This document shows, piece by piece, positions 33,901 to 43,494 of a DNA stretch of 64,000 bases; the stretch's first letter is position 1, and each line of letters starts with the position of its first letter. The stretch spans positions 1,054,001 to 1,118,000 of the forward strand of contig JADIYP010000006.1 in NCBI GenBank assembly GCA_016705235.1, written 5' to 3'. The DNA comes from Candidatus Leptovillus affinis (GTDB lineage: Bacteria; Chloroflexota; Anaerolineae; Promineifilales; Promineifilaceae). The notes beneath the pieces are model-generated. The model was given only the letters and a program-made list of their open reading frames with translations. It did no database searches and had not been told where the DNA came from. Both the position numbers and the translations under genes were made by a program.

Positions 33901-35304
33901 TTAACGTTTGCCAACGGCCGTAAGCATATCCGCCACACTGGTAAATTTTACTCTCGGCCGGCCTTGCGCCTTGCCATTGGCCACTTCCAACGCATCCAGC
34001 TTCAGCCAATCGTCATACGAAAAATAATCTGGCTGCTTTTCGGCGATAAAATGGCTGGCGGCCTGGGCGTCGGGGCATTCCGGCGACAAAACCTGGCCCG
34101 AGGCCATATCGGCCAGCATTTGCTGCACGGTTTCCAAAGCATCCGGTTTGTTTGTGCCAATGACCCCGGAGGGTCCACGTTTAATCCAGCCGCCTGTGTA
34201 CTCGCCCAAGACCGGTTTTTGGGTTTCCGGATCAATCACCCGACCCTGTTTGTTCAAAATAACGCCCCAACTGTCATAAAAAGGCACATCGGGAATCGGC
34301 ACGCCGCGATACCCGATCGCCCGGAAGACCAGGCCGACCGGAATTTCTTCCATCTCCTCGGTCGCTTTCGGCCGCAGGGAACCGGCGTCTGTTTTATACA
34401 ATTTGTTTTTGACGATGCGCATTTTTACAATCTGCCCCTCGTCATTCCCGATGAGTTCGACTGGAGAGACCAGAAAACGCAGGGTCAGCCGGCGCGATTT
34501 ACCGGAGGACGGCCGTCCGGCATACGATTGAATCACTTCTACTTTTTTCACTGTCGCCCGGTCAGAGCTGTCGGCCAGAGAGGCTTCGCTGAGCGGATCG
34601 AGAACAGCTTCTTCCGGTTCAACATAAGCATCCGTGTCTTGCATTTCACCCAATTCTTTGATTTCTGGCGTGGTAAAAGCAGCTTGCGCCGGACCGCGCC
34701 GGCCCAAGATGTAGACGTTTTTCACGTTGCTGTTGCGTAATTTTTCCAGAGCATAATCGGCGATGTCGGTTACGGCCAATTCTTCCGGTGTGCGGCATAG
34801 GATGCGCGCCACATCCATAGCCACGTTGCCCACGCCAACAACGGCCACGCTTTCTTGCGAGAGGTCCACATCATAGGCGCGGAAATCCGGGTGACCATTG
34901 TACCAGGCGACAAAATCGGTGGCCGGGAGACTGCCTTGCAGGTCTTCACCGGGGATGTTCATGCGCCGGTCGCTTTGCGCCCCGGTGGTAAAGACAATCT
35001 GGTGATAATAGTCGCGTAATTCGGCGACGGTGATGTCTTTGCCAATTTGCACGTTGCCAAAAAAGCGGAAGGCGGGGTTTTGGGCGATACGGTCGTAGAC
35101 GGCCGTTACCGACTTAATCTTCTGGTGATCCGGCGCAACCCCATACCGCACCAGCCCAAACGGCACCGGCAAACGATCAAACATATCCACCGACACCACA
35201 TACTCTTTTTGTTTAAATAAATGTTCGGCCGTGTAGAAGCCGGTGGGACCGGCGCCGATAATCGCTACCCGCAAGGGATTCGACTGTGTGCCATATTCAG
35301 ACAT
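33901..35304 (-). CDS. fprA: FprA-type ferredoxin/adrenodoxin NADP+ reductase
   Basis: The 467-residue flavoprotein belongs to the adrenodoxin-reductase family: N-terminal FAD motif VAIIGAGPTGFYTA, then VPFGLVRYGVAPDH, NADP motif GVGNVAMDVARIL, ATGxxG-like FRAIGYRG, and the C-terminal GGWIKRGPSGVIGTNK signature. It moves electrons between NADPH and ferredoxin. AAGGAG sits ahead of the ATG at 35304; an in-frame ATG at 35343 is less likely. The AGACCCTAAGGG hairpin lies just upstream. Ferredoxin itself is not adjacent. Confidence 0.92.
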   Translation of the reverse strand: MSEYGTQSNPLRVAIIGAGPTGFYTAEHLFKQKEYVVSVDMFDRLPVPFGLVRYGVAPDHQKIKSVTAVYDRIAQNPAFRFFGNVQIGKDITVAELRDYYHQIVFTTGAQSDRRMNIPGEDLQGSLPATDFVAWYNGHPDFRAYDVDLSQESVAVVGVGNVAMDVARILCRTPEELAVTDIADYALEKLRNSNVKNVYILGRRGPAQAAFTTPEIKELGEMQDTDAYVEPEEAVLDPLSEASLADSSDRATVKKVEVIQSYAGRPSSGKSRRLTLRFLVSPVELIGNDEGQIVKMRIVKNKLYKTDAGSLRPKATEEMEEIPVGLVFRAIGYRGVPIPDVPFYDSWGVILNKQGRVIDPETQKPVLGEYTGGWIKRGPSGVIGTNKPDALETVQQMLADMASGQVLSPECPDAQAASHFIAEKQPDYFSYDDWLKLDALEVANGKAQGRPRVKFTSVADMLTAVGKR

Positions 35305-35353
35305 TCGAGGCTCCTTATTGATTGATTTGGGGTATCTGTACAACTTTTCTGGA

Positions 35354-35414
35354 AGACCCTAAGGGTTTTGCATCGTAAGGCGCAAAATCATTCAGAGTCA
35401 AACCCTTAGGGTCT
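35354..35414. repeat. AGACCCTAAGGGTTT hairpin repeat, copy 2
   Basis: AGACCCTAAGGGTTT (35354-35368) pairs perfectly with AAACCCTTAGGGTCT (35400-35414). It lies about 50 bases upstream of fprA. The related imperfect copy is at 21953-22013. Confidence 0.8.
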
Positions 35415-35461
35415 GTAAAGATACAATTTGGGTTAATAATGGGTTCATCCAGGCCATCGGA

Positions 35462-35896
35462 CTAATCCTTATCGGCCATAATTTGCGTTTCCAACGTGTC
35501 TATCTCCCCCCGATATTGATCGCGTTCGGCTTTTAAAATGTCACCAATGGAGACAATACCAATCAAACGCCCCTCGTCCATGATTGGCATGTGCCGAAAA
35601 TGACGGTCGGTCATGGTGCGCGCGACAGAATGGGTGTCATCCTGCGGCATGCCGGTGATGACATCGCGGGTCATCAAATCGCTCACAAACAGGTCAAAAA
35701 CCTGTTCGTTTTCGGCCGCTTTGCGGATCACATCCCGTTCGGACAAGATACCTACCGGCTGGCCCGCCGCATCGGCCACAACCAATGCGCCAATGTTATG
35801 CTCTGCCAATACAGCCACCGCGTCGCGAATCTTTTTATCCGGGGCGATGGTGATCACTCTCATGCCTTTGGTTGCCAAAATTCTTCGCACTTTCAT
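35462..35896 (-). CDS. Twin CBS-domain protein
   Basis: The 144-residue protein consists of two CBS motifs (about 8-65, AVAVLAEHNIGALVV, GILSERDVIRK; and about 72-125, HFRHMPIMDEGRLIGIVSIGDIL), plus a short acidic tail. Such pairs bind adenine nucleotides and act as energy sensors. AGGAG-like GGAGAG precedes the ATG at 35896; an ATG at 35923 is in frame but poorly placed. It is transcribed away from the LysM-glycosidase, whose terminator lies just upstream. Confidence 0.87.
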   Translation of the reverse strand: MKVRRILATKGMRVITIAPDKKIRDAVAVLAEHNIGALVVADAAGQPVGILSERDVIRKAAENEQVFDLFVSDLMTRDVITGMPQDDTHSVARTMTDRHFRHMPIMDEGRLIGIVSIGDILKAERDQYRGEIDTLETQIMADKD

Positions 35897-35925
35897 GTTT
35901 TGCTCTCCATTTGAAATGAACAAAA

Positions 35926-35950
35926 TAGGGGCGCATGATGAGCGCCCCTA
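35926..35950 (-). terminator. Terminator of the LysM-glycosidase gene
   Basis: TAGGGGCGC (35926-35934) pairs with GCGCCCCTA (35942-35950); on the minus strand the hairpin is followed by TTTTG. It lies about 100 bases after the LysM gene stop and also just ahead of the CBS-domain gene. Confidence 0.6.
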
Positions 35951-36049
35951 ATAAAAAACTACTTTCCTGGTGATTCACCTCGTGTCTGCTGTGCATGAGG
36001 CTGATGGGTACAAGTTTAAGGCAAATTTATGGTGAAGGCAAAACGGCCG

Positions 36050-37471
36050 TTACCCACCCCCACCCATCACCGAATGCAAGCTGTCACACGCCGGGCACGT
36101 TGTATCCGGGCGAATAATCGCATACCCGCCCTGCGGATCGCCGCTCATATCGAACTCGGTATAATCCACATTGTACACCACCAACAAACGCACCTTCCCA
36201 CCTGTGCGCGACAACGTGACCGCTTCCGCCAACCACTGCGCCTGATTGGCTACCGTCGTATTCCCGGCCCAGGAGAAATTCGGCGGCAGCCCAGGGAATC
36301 CTTCAGCCGACAAATAGCCCAACTCTGTAAAACATACCTGCCGCGTACCGGCAAAGGTATTATGATACAAATTCAAAGTGGGCAGGAAATACCAACTGTA
36401 ATGCGTCCCGCCAGGATGCCCCACCGTTACCGTTGGCGATGTCGCCCCGGAATTGTGATGCGCGCCGATACAATCCAGATAATTGGCCGCGCCAGCCTGC
36501 CACATGCCCGCCAGGTACCGATTGTCCGCCCAGGCGTTGTACCCATTATCAAACCCGGTCGGCGCCAACGCGCCAGAAATGACCATCACGTTAGGATTGG
36601 CTTGTTTGATGGCCTGATAGGCAGGAGATAGCATGTTATTAACATAAGACACGGGGCTGATCTCGCCGGCTGGCCACTCGAAGTCGATATTTTGCTCGTT
36701 CCATACCTCAATGGCGTCTGGGCCGAGCAGCGCCACCCCGCGCAAAAATTCTACCAGGCTGGCAAAGTTAATTCCTCCCGGTCCGGGATAATTGGCGGCT
36801 CCAGCCACGGAAACCAGCACCTTAAAGCCCTGGTTGTGGGCCGCATTGATCATCGAAGCGAGCGCATCGGGCGAATCGCCAACCGTCCATTTGTACTGAA
36901 ATTTGGCCCAGGTCATGCCAGCGTACTGCATGTTGGCGGCATAAGCCAGATTTAATGTCTGGCCGCCAAGAGCAAAATTAGTCGGCGGCGGCGTCGCTGT
37001 GGGACCGGGCGTTGGAGATGGCCCCGGTGTGGCCGTTGGCACGGGCGTGCCGCTGCCAACGGGAATGATAAGCACCTGACCAGGGAAAATTAGATTGGGA
37101 TTCGCCAGGTTATTCGCCTGCACGATGGCGTTAACGGTTGTGCCAAATCGCCGCGCGATAGCCGAGAGGGTGTCGCCTGGCTGGACGACGTAGGTGGTGG
37201 TGCCTGGAGGAACTGTGGGCGGAATAATGGTGGGGGGAACGGCCGTTACCGTCCCATCCGGTATCTGCAAATATTGCCCCGCAAAAATCAAATTCGGGTT
37301 AGGGATATTATTGACCTGCACCAATGTATCCACGGTTGTGCCGAACCGGCGCGAAATACCCCAAAGCGTGTCACCCCACTGGATTTGGTAAGAAAATGCA
37401 GACACAATAGTGACCGTAACCAAAACGCCAACCAGCGCTGCGATCACAGCCACAAGACGCGACTTCTTCAT
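36050..37471 (-). CDS. LysM-domain protein with clan-A glycosidase-like domain
   Basis: The 473-residue protein has a signal/anchor helix (about 5-26), two LysM peptidoglycan-binding domains (27-70 and 93-137), a Pro/Thr linker (138-164) and a TIM-barrel-like domain (165-473). In that domain EVWNEQN gives Glu259 as likely acid/base and CFTELGY gives Glu383 as likely nucleophile, the pattern of clan GH-A hydrolases such as GH39/GH5. It probably acts on cell-wall or matrix glycans from the outer side of the membrane. AGGAGG precedes the ATG at 37471. A terminator lies at 35926-35950. Confidence 0.85.
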   Translation of the reverse strand: MKKSRLVAVIAALVGVLVTVTIVSAFSYQIQWGDTLWGISRRFGTTVDTLVQVNNIPNPNLIFAGQYLQIPDGTVTAVPPTIIPPTVPPGTTTYVVQPGDTLSAIARRFGTTVNAIVQANNLANPNLIFPGQVLIIPVGSGTPVPTATPGPSPTPGPTATPPPTNFALGGQTLNLAYAANMQYAGMTWAKFQYKWTVGDSPDALASMINAAHNQGFKVLVSVAGAANYPGPGGINFASLVEFLRGVALLGPDAIEVWNEQNIDFEWPAGEISPVSYVNNMLSPAYQAIKQANPNVMVISGALAPTGFDNGYNAWADNRYLAGMWQAGAANYLDCIGAHHNSGATSPTVTVGHPGGTHYSWYFLPTLNLYHNTFAGTRQVCFTELGYLSAEGFPGLPPNFSWAGNTTVANQAQWLAEAVTLSRTGGKVRLLVVYNVDYTEFDMSGDPQGGYAIIRPDTTCPACDSLHSVMGGGG

Positions 37472-37540
37472 AATCATCCTCCTGAACGGCTTCGCACTTC
37501 CTTGATGCTGCGGGAATAGCCTGTGCGAATGGTTAGACAA

Positions 37541-37843
37541 TAAACTCCGAGAGCAAGTCCTGAACTTGCTTTGCTACTCGTGTAATTTAGACGACCCTCG
37601 TTTTTACATTATAAACATTCTTAACATAAACACAAGTCTACAATTGGGGCAACGGCCGTTCCCCATCCTGCCGCGTAAGAGAAGCCATCAACCCGCCCAA
37701 TCGCCACAACCCCCGCCACAGACAAAAGCCACATAAAACCTTAAAGACCACCTGTTTTTTACGGGACTCAGGTATACTTTGCAGGAATTCGCCTGGACGA
37801 CTAACCTCAGACTAACCACACCAATCGACAGAGAGATGATCTT
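37541..37843. other. 303-base intergenic region between two divergent genes
   Basis: It holds a small AGCAAGT/ACTTGCT hairpin at 37552-37570, one ACGGCCGT copy near 37651 and a TATACT at 37773-37778 that could be a -10 box for the cystathionine beta-synthase gene, 66 bases downstream. No gene is seen. Confidence 0.6.
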
Positions 37844-39265
37844 ATGCAAACAGAAAAAACGACAACCCCAGACCAACCGATGACCGTATACGACAATATC
37901 ATGGAAACCATTGGCGAAACGCCGCTGGTTCGCCTGCACTCGGTAGCCGGGGATTTGCCGTGTACCATCCTGGCCAAGGTTGAGTTTTTTAACCCCGGCG
38001 GCTCGGTCAAAGACCGGATTGGGCTGGCGATTATTGAGGATGCGGAACGCAACGGCCGTCTCCAACCCGGCGGCACCATCGTCGAAGCCACGTCCGGCAA
38101 CACCGGCGTCGGTCTGGCCATCGCCGCCGCCCTCAAAGGGTATCGCTGCATCTTTGTCATGCCCGACAAAATGTCGCAGGAAAAAATTATGCTGCTGCGC
38201 GCTTTTGGAGCCAGGGTGGTAGTTACGCCCACGGCCGTTGCCCCCGAAGACCCCCGCAGCTATTACTCTGTCGCCGACCGCCTGGTCGCCGAAACCCCCA
38301 ACGCCGTTCTGGCCAATCAATACCACAATCCCATCAACCCACAGGCGCACGAAGAAACCACCGGGCCGGAGATTTGGCGGCAAACGGCCGGAAAAATCAC
38401 CCACTTCATCACCGGCATGGGAACCGGCGGCACCATCACCGGCGTCGGCCGCTACCTGAAATCCCAAAACCCCCATGTCCAAATCGTCGGCGTAGACGCC
38501 GTGGGATCCATTTTGTATGATCTGCACCGCACCGGCGAAACGGTCAAGGCCGATAGTTACAAAGTCGAAGGCATCGGCGAAGACTTCCTGCCGTCAACCA
38601 CCGATTTATCGGTCATCGACACCATCGTGCAGGTGAACGACCGTGAAAGTTTTTTGATGACGCGCCGCCTCGTCCGCGAAGAAGGCATCTTTTGTGGCGG
38701 CTCCTCCGGTTCGGCCGTCGCCGGGGCGCTAAACTATGCCCGCTCGCAGCAGCTCGGTCCCCAAGATGTCGTTGTGGTCATCCTGCCGGATTCTGGCTCG
38801 CGCTATCTGAGCAAGGTGTTCGACGATGAATGGATGCGCGAAAACGGCTTTCTGGAACGCACCTGGGTCGATTACCGCGCCCATGATATTCAGGCCATTA
38901 AGAGCGACGGCCGTCTCATCACCGCCCACCCCACCGATTCCATGACCAACGTCATCGCCATGCTCAAAAACAACAACGTCTCCCAACTGCCCGTTGTCGA
39001 CAATCTGGGCAAACTGATCGGCATCGTCACCGAAATTGAACTGCTCAACCACATGCTCCTGGCCAACCACGTCCACCAATCCGACGAAACCATCGAATCT
39101 ATCATTGACGTGAACGTGCCGGTTGTGCGCCCCAACACGCCGCTAGAAACCCTCATGGCTATTTTCAGCCATCACAATGCCGTCGTGATTGCCGTTGGCG
39201 ATCAGGTGCAAGGTATTTTGACAAAAATCGACATTTTGGACTTCCTCTCATCACAAATGAAGTAG
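37844..39265 (+). CDS. cbs: Cystathionine beta-synthase
   Basis: The 473-residue protein has a fold-type II PLP domain (about 12-325) and two C-terminal CBS motifs (about 340-470). PLP lysine is Lys56 in NPGGSVKDR; the substrate loop SGNTGVG and the phosphate loop GTGGT follow. The enzyme condenses homocysteine with serine to make cystathionine; cysteine synthases lack the CBS tail, so cystathionine beta-synthase is the better call. A possible -10 box lies at 37773-37778. Confidence 0.93.
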   Translation: MQTEKTTTPDQPMTVYDNIMETIGETPLVRLHSVAGDLPCTILAKVEFFNPGGSVKDRIGLAIIEDAERNGRLQPGGTIVEATSGNTGVGLAIAAALKGYRCIFVMPDKMSQEKIMLLRAFGARVVVTPTAVAPEDPRSYYSVADRLVAETPNAVLANQYHNPINPQAHEETTGPEIWRQTAGKITHFITGMGTGGTITGVGRYLKSQNPHVQIVGVDAVGSILYDLHRTGETVKADSYKVEGIGEDFLPSTTDLSVIDTIVQVNDRESFLMTRRLVREEGIFCGGSSGSAVAGALNYARSQQLGPQDVVVVILPDSGSRYLSKVFDDEWMRENGFLERTWVDYRAHDIQAIKSDGRLITAHPTDSMTNVIAMLKNNNVSQLPVVDNLGKLIGIVTEIELLNHMLLANHVHQSDETIESIIDVNVPVVRPNTPLETLMAIFSHHNAVVIAVGDQVQGILTKIDILDFLSSQMK

Positions 39266-39331
39266 GGTTTCAGCCCAAATCCAGCCCGTGCTGTCATTTC
39301 ATCGCCCCACGGCACGGATATAGGACACGTT

Positions 39332-40273
39332 ATGATTGCCGAAACGGCCGCTAAACTACGAAAAAACATTCAGAAGGTTATCGTCGGTAAAGACGAGATC
39401 ATCGATCTGGCTCTGATCGCCATGCTCTGCGAAGGGCATATTTTGCTGGAAGATGTGCCTGGAACCGGCAAAACGACACTCGCCAAAACCATCGCCGCGT
39501 CGCTGGGCTGCACCTTTCGCCGGGTGCAGTTCACCCCGGATTTACTGCCCTCCGACGTAACCGGCATTTACTATTACAATCAAAAAGCGCAGGAATTTGA
39601 ATTCCGCGCCGGCCCCGTTTTTGCCCAAATTTTGCTGGCCGACGAGATCAATCGGGCCACGCCGCGCACGCAGTCGGCGCTGCTGGAAGCGATGCAGGAA
39701 CGGCAGGTGACGGTAGATATTGCCACGCATAAACTGCCACGGCCGTTTCTCGTCCTGGCCACGCAAAACCCGGTTGAACTGGAAGGCACGTTCCCACTGC
39801 CCGAAGCCCAACTCGACCGCTTTCTGCTGAAAGTTGCCCTGGGCTACCCCGACGCCGACGAAGAAAACGACATTTTGCTGCGCTTTGAGCGGGTTGATCC
39901 GTTGGACAGCCTGGAAAAAGTTGTAGAACCGGAGGAGATATTGGCCATGCAAACGGCCGTGCGCGAAATTCGCGTCGAAACGTCCGTGCGAAACTACATC
40001 GTCAACGTCTGCCGCGCCACCCGCGACCACGAGGACATCGAATTAGGCGCCAGCCCGCGCGCCACCATGGCCCTGTATCGCACCTGTCAGGCCTTGGCCG
40101 CGGTAAACGGCCGTGCCTTCGTCATCCCCGACGACGTAAAACACATGGCCCCTTTCGTCCTTACCCATCGCCTCATCGTCAACCCCCAAACCCGCTTGCG
40201 CGGCCGTAAACCAGAGCAGGTCATCGCCGAAGTCGTGGCGACTGTGCCCGTGCCGGTGGAAACAGGAAACTGA
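39332..40273 (+). CDS. MoxR-family AAA+ ATPase
   Basis: The 313-residue protein has the MoxR pattern: Walker A EDVPGTGKTT (near residue 48), Walker B LLADEINRATPRTQSALLEAM, sensor 1 VLATQNPVE, and the C-terminal lid helices. MoxR proteins act with DUF58 partners as chaperones that assemble or activate extracytoplasmic complexes. The DUF58 and DUF4129 genes follow directly, forming a three-gene operon; the transglutaminase often found in this set is absent here. Confidence 0.94.
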   Translation: MIAETAAKLRKNIQKVIVGKDEIIDLALIAMLCEGHILLEDVPGTGKTTLAKTIAASLGCTFRRVQFTPDLLPSDVTGIYYYNQKAQEFEFRAGPVFAQILLADEINRATPRTQSALLEAMQERQVTVDIATHKLPRPFLVLATQNPVELEGTFPLPEAQLDRFLLKVALGYPDADEENDILLRFERVDPLDSLEKVVEPEEILAMQTAVREIRVETSVRNYIVNVCRATRDHEDIELGASPRATMALYRTCQALAAVNGRAFVIPDDVKHMAPFVLTHRLIVNPQTRLRGRKPEQVIAEVVATVPVPVETGN

Positions 40274-40280
40274 AAACCTG

Positions 40281-40345
40281 AAGATTGGAGACTGGAGATT
40301 GGAAAGCGCGACCCATCTCCAATCGCTAATCTCCAATCCCTCCTT
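40281..40345. repeat. GATTGGAGACTGGAG hairpin word family
   Basis: AAGATTGGAGACTGGAGATT on the left faces CATCTCCAATCGCTAATCTC on the right, giving an imperfect hairpin between the MoxR and DUF58 genes. Related words occur at 12622-12660, 16264-16310 and 45886-45900. Confidence 0.65.
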
Positions 40346-40349
40346 TGTG

Positions 40350-41792
40350 ATGCAAAACTTTGAAACCTACGAACTCACCGTGCGGGAAAGCCGCCGCGAC
40401 GTGCAAAAAAAAGCGCGGCGCAATTTAATGCTGGCGGCGGCGACCGGTCAACCCCTCGACACGGCCGATTTTGCCCAGGCGCGTGGCATGGTCGTGCGCG
40501 AACGGGAAAACTCCATCTTCAGCGACGCCTGGCCGATTTTGGCGGCCGTTTTTGTGATAATCGGCCTGGCCGCCGGGCGAAATGAAGCCTGGCTGGTACT
40601 GGGTTTTACGCTGCTGCTGATTATTGCCGTGAGCCGCGTGTGGAAAAATCTATCCCTGGTCGGCGTCACCTACGAGCGCAGCTTCGACCGCACCCGCGTA
40701 TTCCCCGGCGAACCCATCGCCATGACCCTGACGGTGGGCAACCACAAACCGCTGCCTCTCACCTGGCTGCAATTTCAAGACGAACTGCCCATCGCCCCTG
40801 GCGAATCCGATGAAATCGCCAAATTAGCCAGCGAAGTGGCCGGTAAACATCTGTACCAGAACACCTTTTCGCTGCACGGCCGTGAAAAAACCCAACGCCA
40901 CACCACCCTCACCTTTTCCCGGCGCGGCTATTACAAACTCGGACCGGTCACCTACCGCTCCGGCGACATCTTCACCCTATTCACCCGCGAACAACAACGC
41001 CGCTACATCGACACGCTGGTGGTGTATCCGCAAATCTGGCCCCTGACCGAACTGGGCTTGCCCGCCAAAGAGCCATTTGGCGATTTGCGCGTGCGCCGCA
41101 GCCTGTTTTCTGATCCGGTCAAAACGCAGGGCATCCGCGATTACCAGCCCCAAGATCGTTTCCGCGATGTGCATTGGAAGGCCACCGCGCGGCGCGGCCA
41201 CCTGCAAACCAAGGTCTACGACCCCGCCGTGGGCATGACGATGGCCGTTTTCTTAAACGTGGCAACCTATCCCAAACATTGGATGGGCTTTAACCCCGAT
41301 TTGCTGGAACGCGCGGTCAGCGTGGCCGCATCTATTGCCAATTTTGGCGTGGAGCAAAAATGGAGCGTTGGCGTCTATGCGAATGGGAGCGTGCCCAATT
41401 CCGACCAGCCCATCCGCATTTTGCCGGGGCGCAGCCCGGAACAACTGAATCATTTGCTGGAAGGTCTGGCCGTCGTGACCGAATTTGCCACCGGGGCGAT
41501 TGAGAAGATGATTTTGCGCGAGAGTCCCGGTTTGCCCTGGGCGGCGACGGTGGTGGTGGTAACGGCCGTGGTCACCGACGAAATCCTCATCACCCTGCTG
41601 CGCCTCAAGGAAGCCGGCCGCCGCGTCGTCCTCATCTCCCTCGCCGACGCCCCGCCGCCCGTATTCGGCGATATGCTCACCTACCACATCCCAGCCGGTC
41701 AAAACAGCCGCAGCGCCACCGAAGCCGCCCTCAGCGCCATCCCCACGCCCCAACCGACAGAATTAACGCCTGAGGCTATCACCGCATCATGA
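40350..41792 (+). CDS. DUF58 domain protein
   Basis: The 480-residue protein has two N-terminal membrane helices (about 45-85) and the DUF58 signature GIRDYQPQDRFRDVHWKATAR followed by a beta-propeller-like region related to von Willebrand A folds. It is the standard partner of MoxR. The start is uncertain: an in-frame TTG at 40299 lies in the GATTGGAG repeat, while the ATG at 40350 gives a cleaner N-terminus but has no good ribosome site. The stop overlaps the next start as ATGA, so the two are coupled. Confidence 0.88.
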   Translation: MQNFETYELTVRESRRDVQKKARRNLMLAAATGQPLDTADFAQARGMVVRERENSIFSDAWPILAAVFVIIGLAAGRNEAWLVLGFTLLLIIAVSRVWKNLSLVGVTYERSFDRTRVFPGEPIAMTLTVGNHKPLPLTWLQFQDELPIAPGESDEIAKLASEVAGKHLYQNTFSLHGREKTQRHTTLTFSRRGYYKLGPVTYRSGDIFTLFTREQQRRYIDTLVVYPQIWPLTELGLPAKEPFGDLRVRRSLFSDPVKTQGIRDYQPQDRFRDVHWKATARRGHLQTKVYDPAVGMTMAVFLNVATYPKHWMGFNPDLLERAVSVAASIANFGVEQKWSVGVYANGSVPNSDQPIRILPGRSPEQLNHLLEGLAVVTEFATGAIEKMILRESPGLPWAATVVVVTAVVTDEILITLLRLKEAGRRVVLISLADAPPPVFGDMLTYHIPAGQNSRSATEAALSAIPTPQPTELTPEAITAS

Positions 41793-43330
41793 CCACGCCA
41801 ACCGCCAGTTTGCCAGATGCCGCCGCCCGCCCTTCAGCCAGTGTGGTTTGGGGTTATGTCCATCATGAACTCATTTACATAACCTGGGCCATAATGGAAG
41901 TCTCTCTCCTGACGCCGTTTTGTTTCGCCCTGATGCGCTGGGTGCAATTCTGGCCGCCCGCCCTTTTTATGGTCTGCCTGCTGCTGCTCATGCTGCTGCC
42001 GTTCAACCTGGCTCGCTTGATGAGCGCCCTGGAATTTGACCGCGACCAGCAGCGGGGCGTGATGATTGGCGCATTGCTGCTCACGGTTTTGGTGGCCTGG
42101 CGCACCCTCTTTTATCAGCCAAACTCGCTCCTGGATTTTCGCTGGCTGCGCGAATTTTTCGCCAATCTGGCCGAGATTAACAATTTGCTCTGGCTGCGCG
42201 ATTTGTCGCTGTTCCTGTTGATCGCGTTTGTGTGGTGGCGCGGGCTGCGGCTGGCTGGCAGGTACTTTTCCATCGCTGGAGCCGGGCTGCGTTTGCGCGT
42301 GGGCGGGTTGATTTTGGCCCCGCTGGTGATCTGGTTCGCCTACGGCCGTCTCGCCTGGAGCCTGTCCCCGTTCATTTTGCTCTTTTTCCTGGCCGGGTTA
42401 ACGGCCGTCGCCCTCATCCGCGCCGAAGAAGTGGAGCAAAGCAAATCCGGCCGCTCGGCATCCCTGGATCCGCGTTGGTTAACGGCCGTTTTCCTGGCCG
42501 CGCTCCTGGTCGTGGTTCTGGCCGACCTGATCACCCTGCTCGTCGCCGGCGATCCGGCATTAGCCGCCGTGAGCTGGCTCGCGCCGCTGTGGACGGCGCT
42601 CATCCTGGGCGGCGCGGTTATCGCCAACACCTTGTTTTATTTAATCCTGCCGCTTTTCAAACTGATCGGCTGGCTGGTAGAACTGCTCGCCGCGTGGCTC
42701 GCGCCGTTCATGTCTCGTCTGGCCACGCCCACGCCCAACCCCACGCCCGGCCCGCTGGATTTTCCCTTGCAAGCCACACGCGCTGCGCCAACGGCCGTTG
42801 GCGGCAGCCCCAGCATCAAACTCATCACCATCCTCCTGATGATCGCCGTCGTTCTGGTGGTAACGCTGGCCCTGGGACAGCTCTACCGGCAGGCCGAACT
42901 GGCCGCCCGCCGCAGCGAGCAAACCAGCAGCAGCCCAGACACGTCGGACAGCAAGCTGGGGCGCAGGCTGCTGCGGCGGTTCGGACTGCTGCGCGGTTGG
43001 CGCACGGCCGCGTCCATCCGTCGCATCTACCAGCACATGAGCCAGGCCGCCGCCGCCAGCGGCTTCCCCCGCGCCGCCGCCGAAACCCCCTACGAATACC
43101 TCGCCACCCTGGCCGCCGCCTGGCCGGAACATACCGCAGAAACCAGCCTCATCACCCAGGCATATGTCAACATTCGTTACGGCGAACTGCCCGAAACCCA
43201 GGAAGAACTGAGCCAGATTCAAGCTGCCTGGAAACGTCTGGAAGCGACCAGACCGGCGGCCGCTGCCCAGGCCCATACGGCCACAATCGATCTGGCCAAA
43301 CGGACAAAAGTTGACGCGCGCTATGAGTGA
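41789..43330 (+). CDS. DUF4129 membrane protein
   Basis: The 513-residue protein has about seven membrane helices in its first 300 residues, a cytoplasmic Pro-rich loop (about 310-340), another helix, and a C-terminal DUF4129 domain (PRAAAETPYEYLATLAAAWP, then AYVNIRYGELPET). It belongs with MoxR and DUF58 as a cell-envelope module of unknown substrate; DUF4129 is often fused to a transglutaminase, which is lacking here. It carries several ACGGCCGT copies read as Thr-Ala-Val. Confidence 0.85.
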   Translation: MTTPTASLPDAAARPSASVVWGYVHHELIYITWAIMEVSLLTPFCFALMRWVQFWPPALFMVCLLLLMLLPFNLARLMSALEFDRDQQRGVMIGALLLTVLVAWRTLFYQPNSLLDFRWLREFFANLAEINNLLWLRDLSLFLLIAFVWWRGLRLAGRYFSIAGAGLRLRVGGLILAPLVIWFAYGRLAWSLSPFILLFFLAGLTAVALIRAEEVEQSKSGRSASLDPRWLTAVFLAALLVVVLADLITLLVAGDPALAAVSWLAPLWTALILGGAVIANTLFYLILPLFKLIGWLVELLAAWLAPFMSRLATPTPNPTPGPLDFPLQATRAAPTAVGGSPSIKLITILLMIAVVLVVTLALGQLYRQAELAARRSEQTSSSPDTSDSKLGRRLLRRFGLLRGWRTAASIRRIYQHMSQAAAASGFPRAAAETPYEYLATLAAAWPEHTAETSLITQAYVNIRYGELPETQEELSQIQAAWKRLEATRPAAAAQAHTATIDLAKRTKVDARYE

Positions 43331-43494
43331 AGACGGCCGTGATTTCCAGACCAAAACGGCAAGAAACGGCCGTTTCCCGTTCCCACTTTCCCCTTCTCCT
43401 TTGTTTGACAGCCCCAGACAGTTATGTTATGATTTTTTCCGTTCTAACTAACATAAAATAAGATTCAAACAAGCTCTACCAAGGAGATTTCAGG

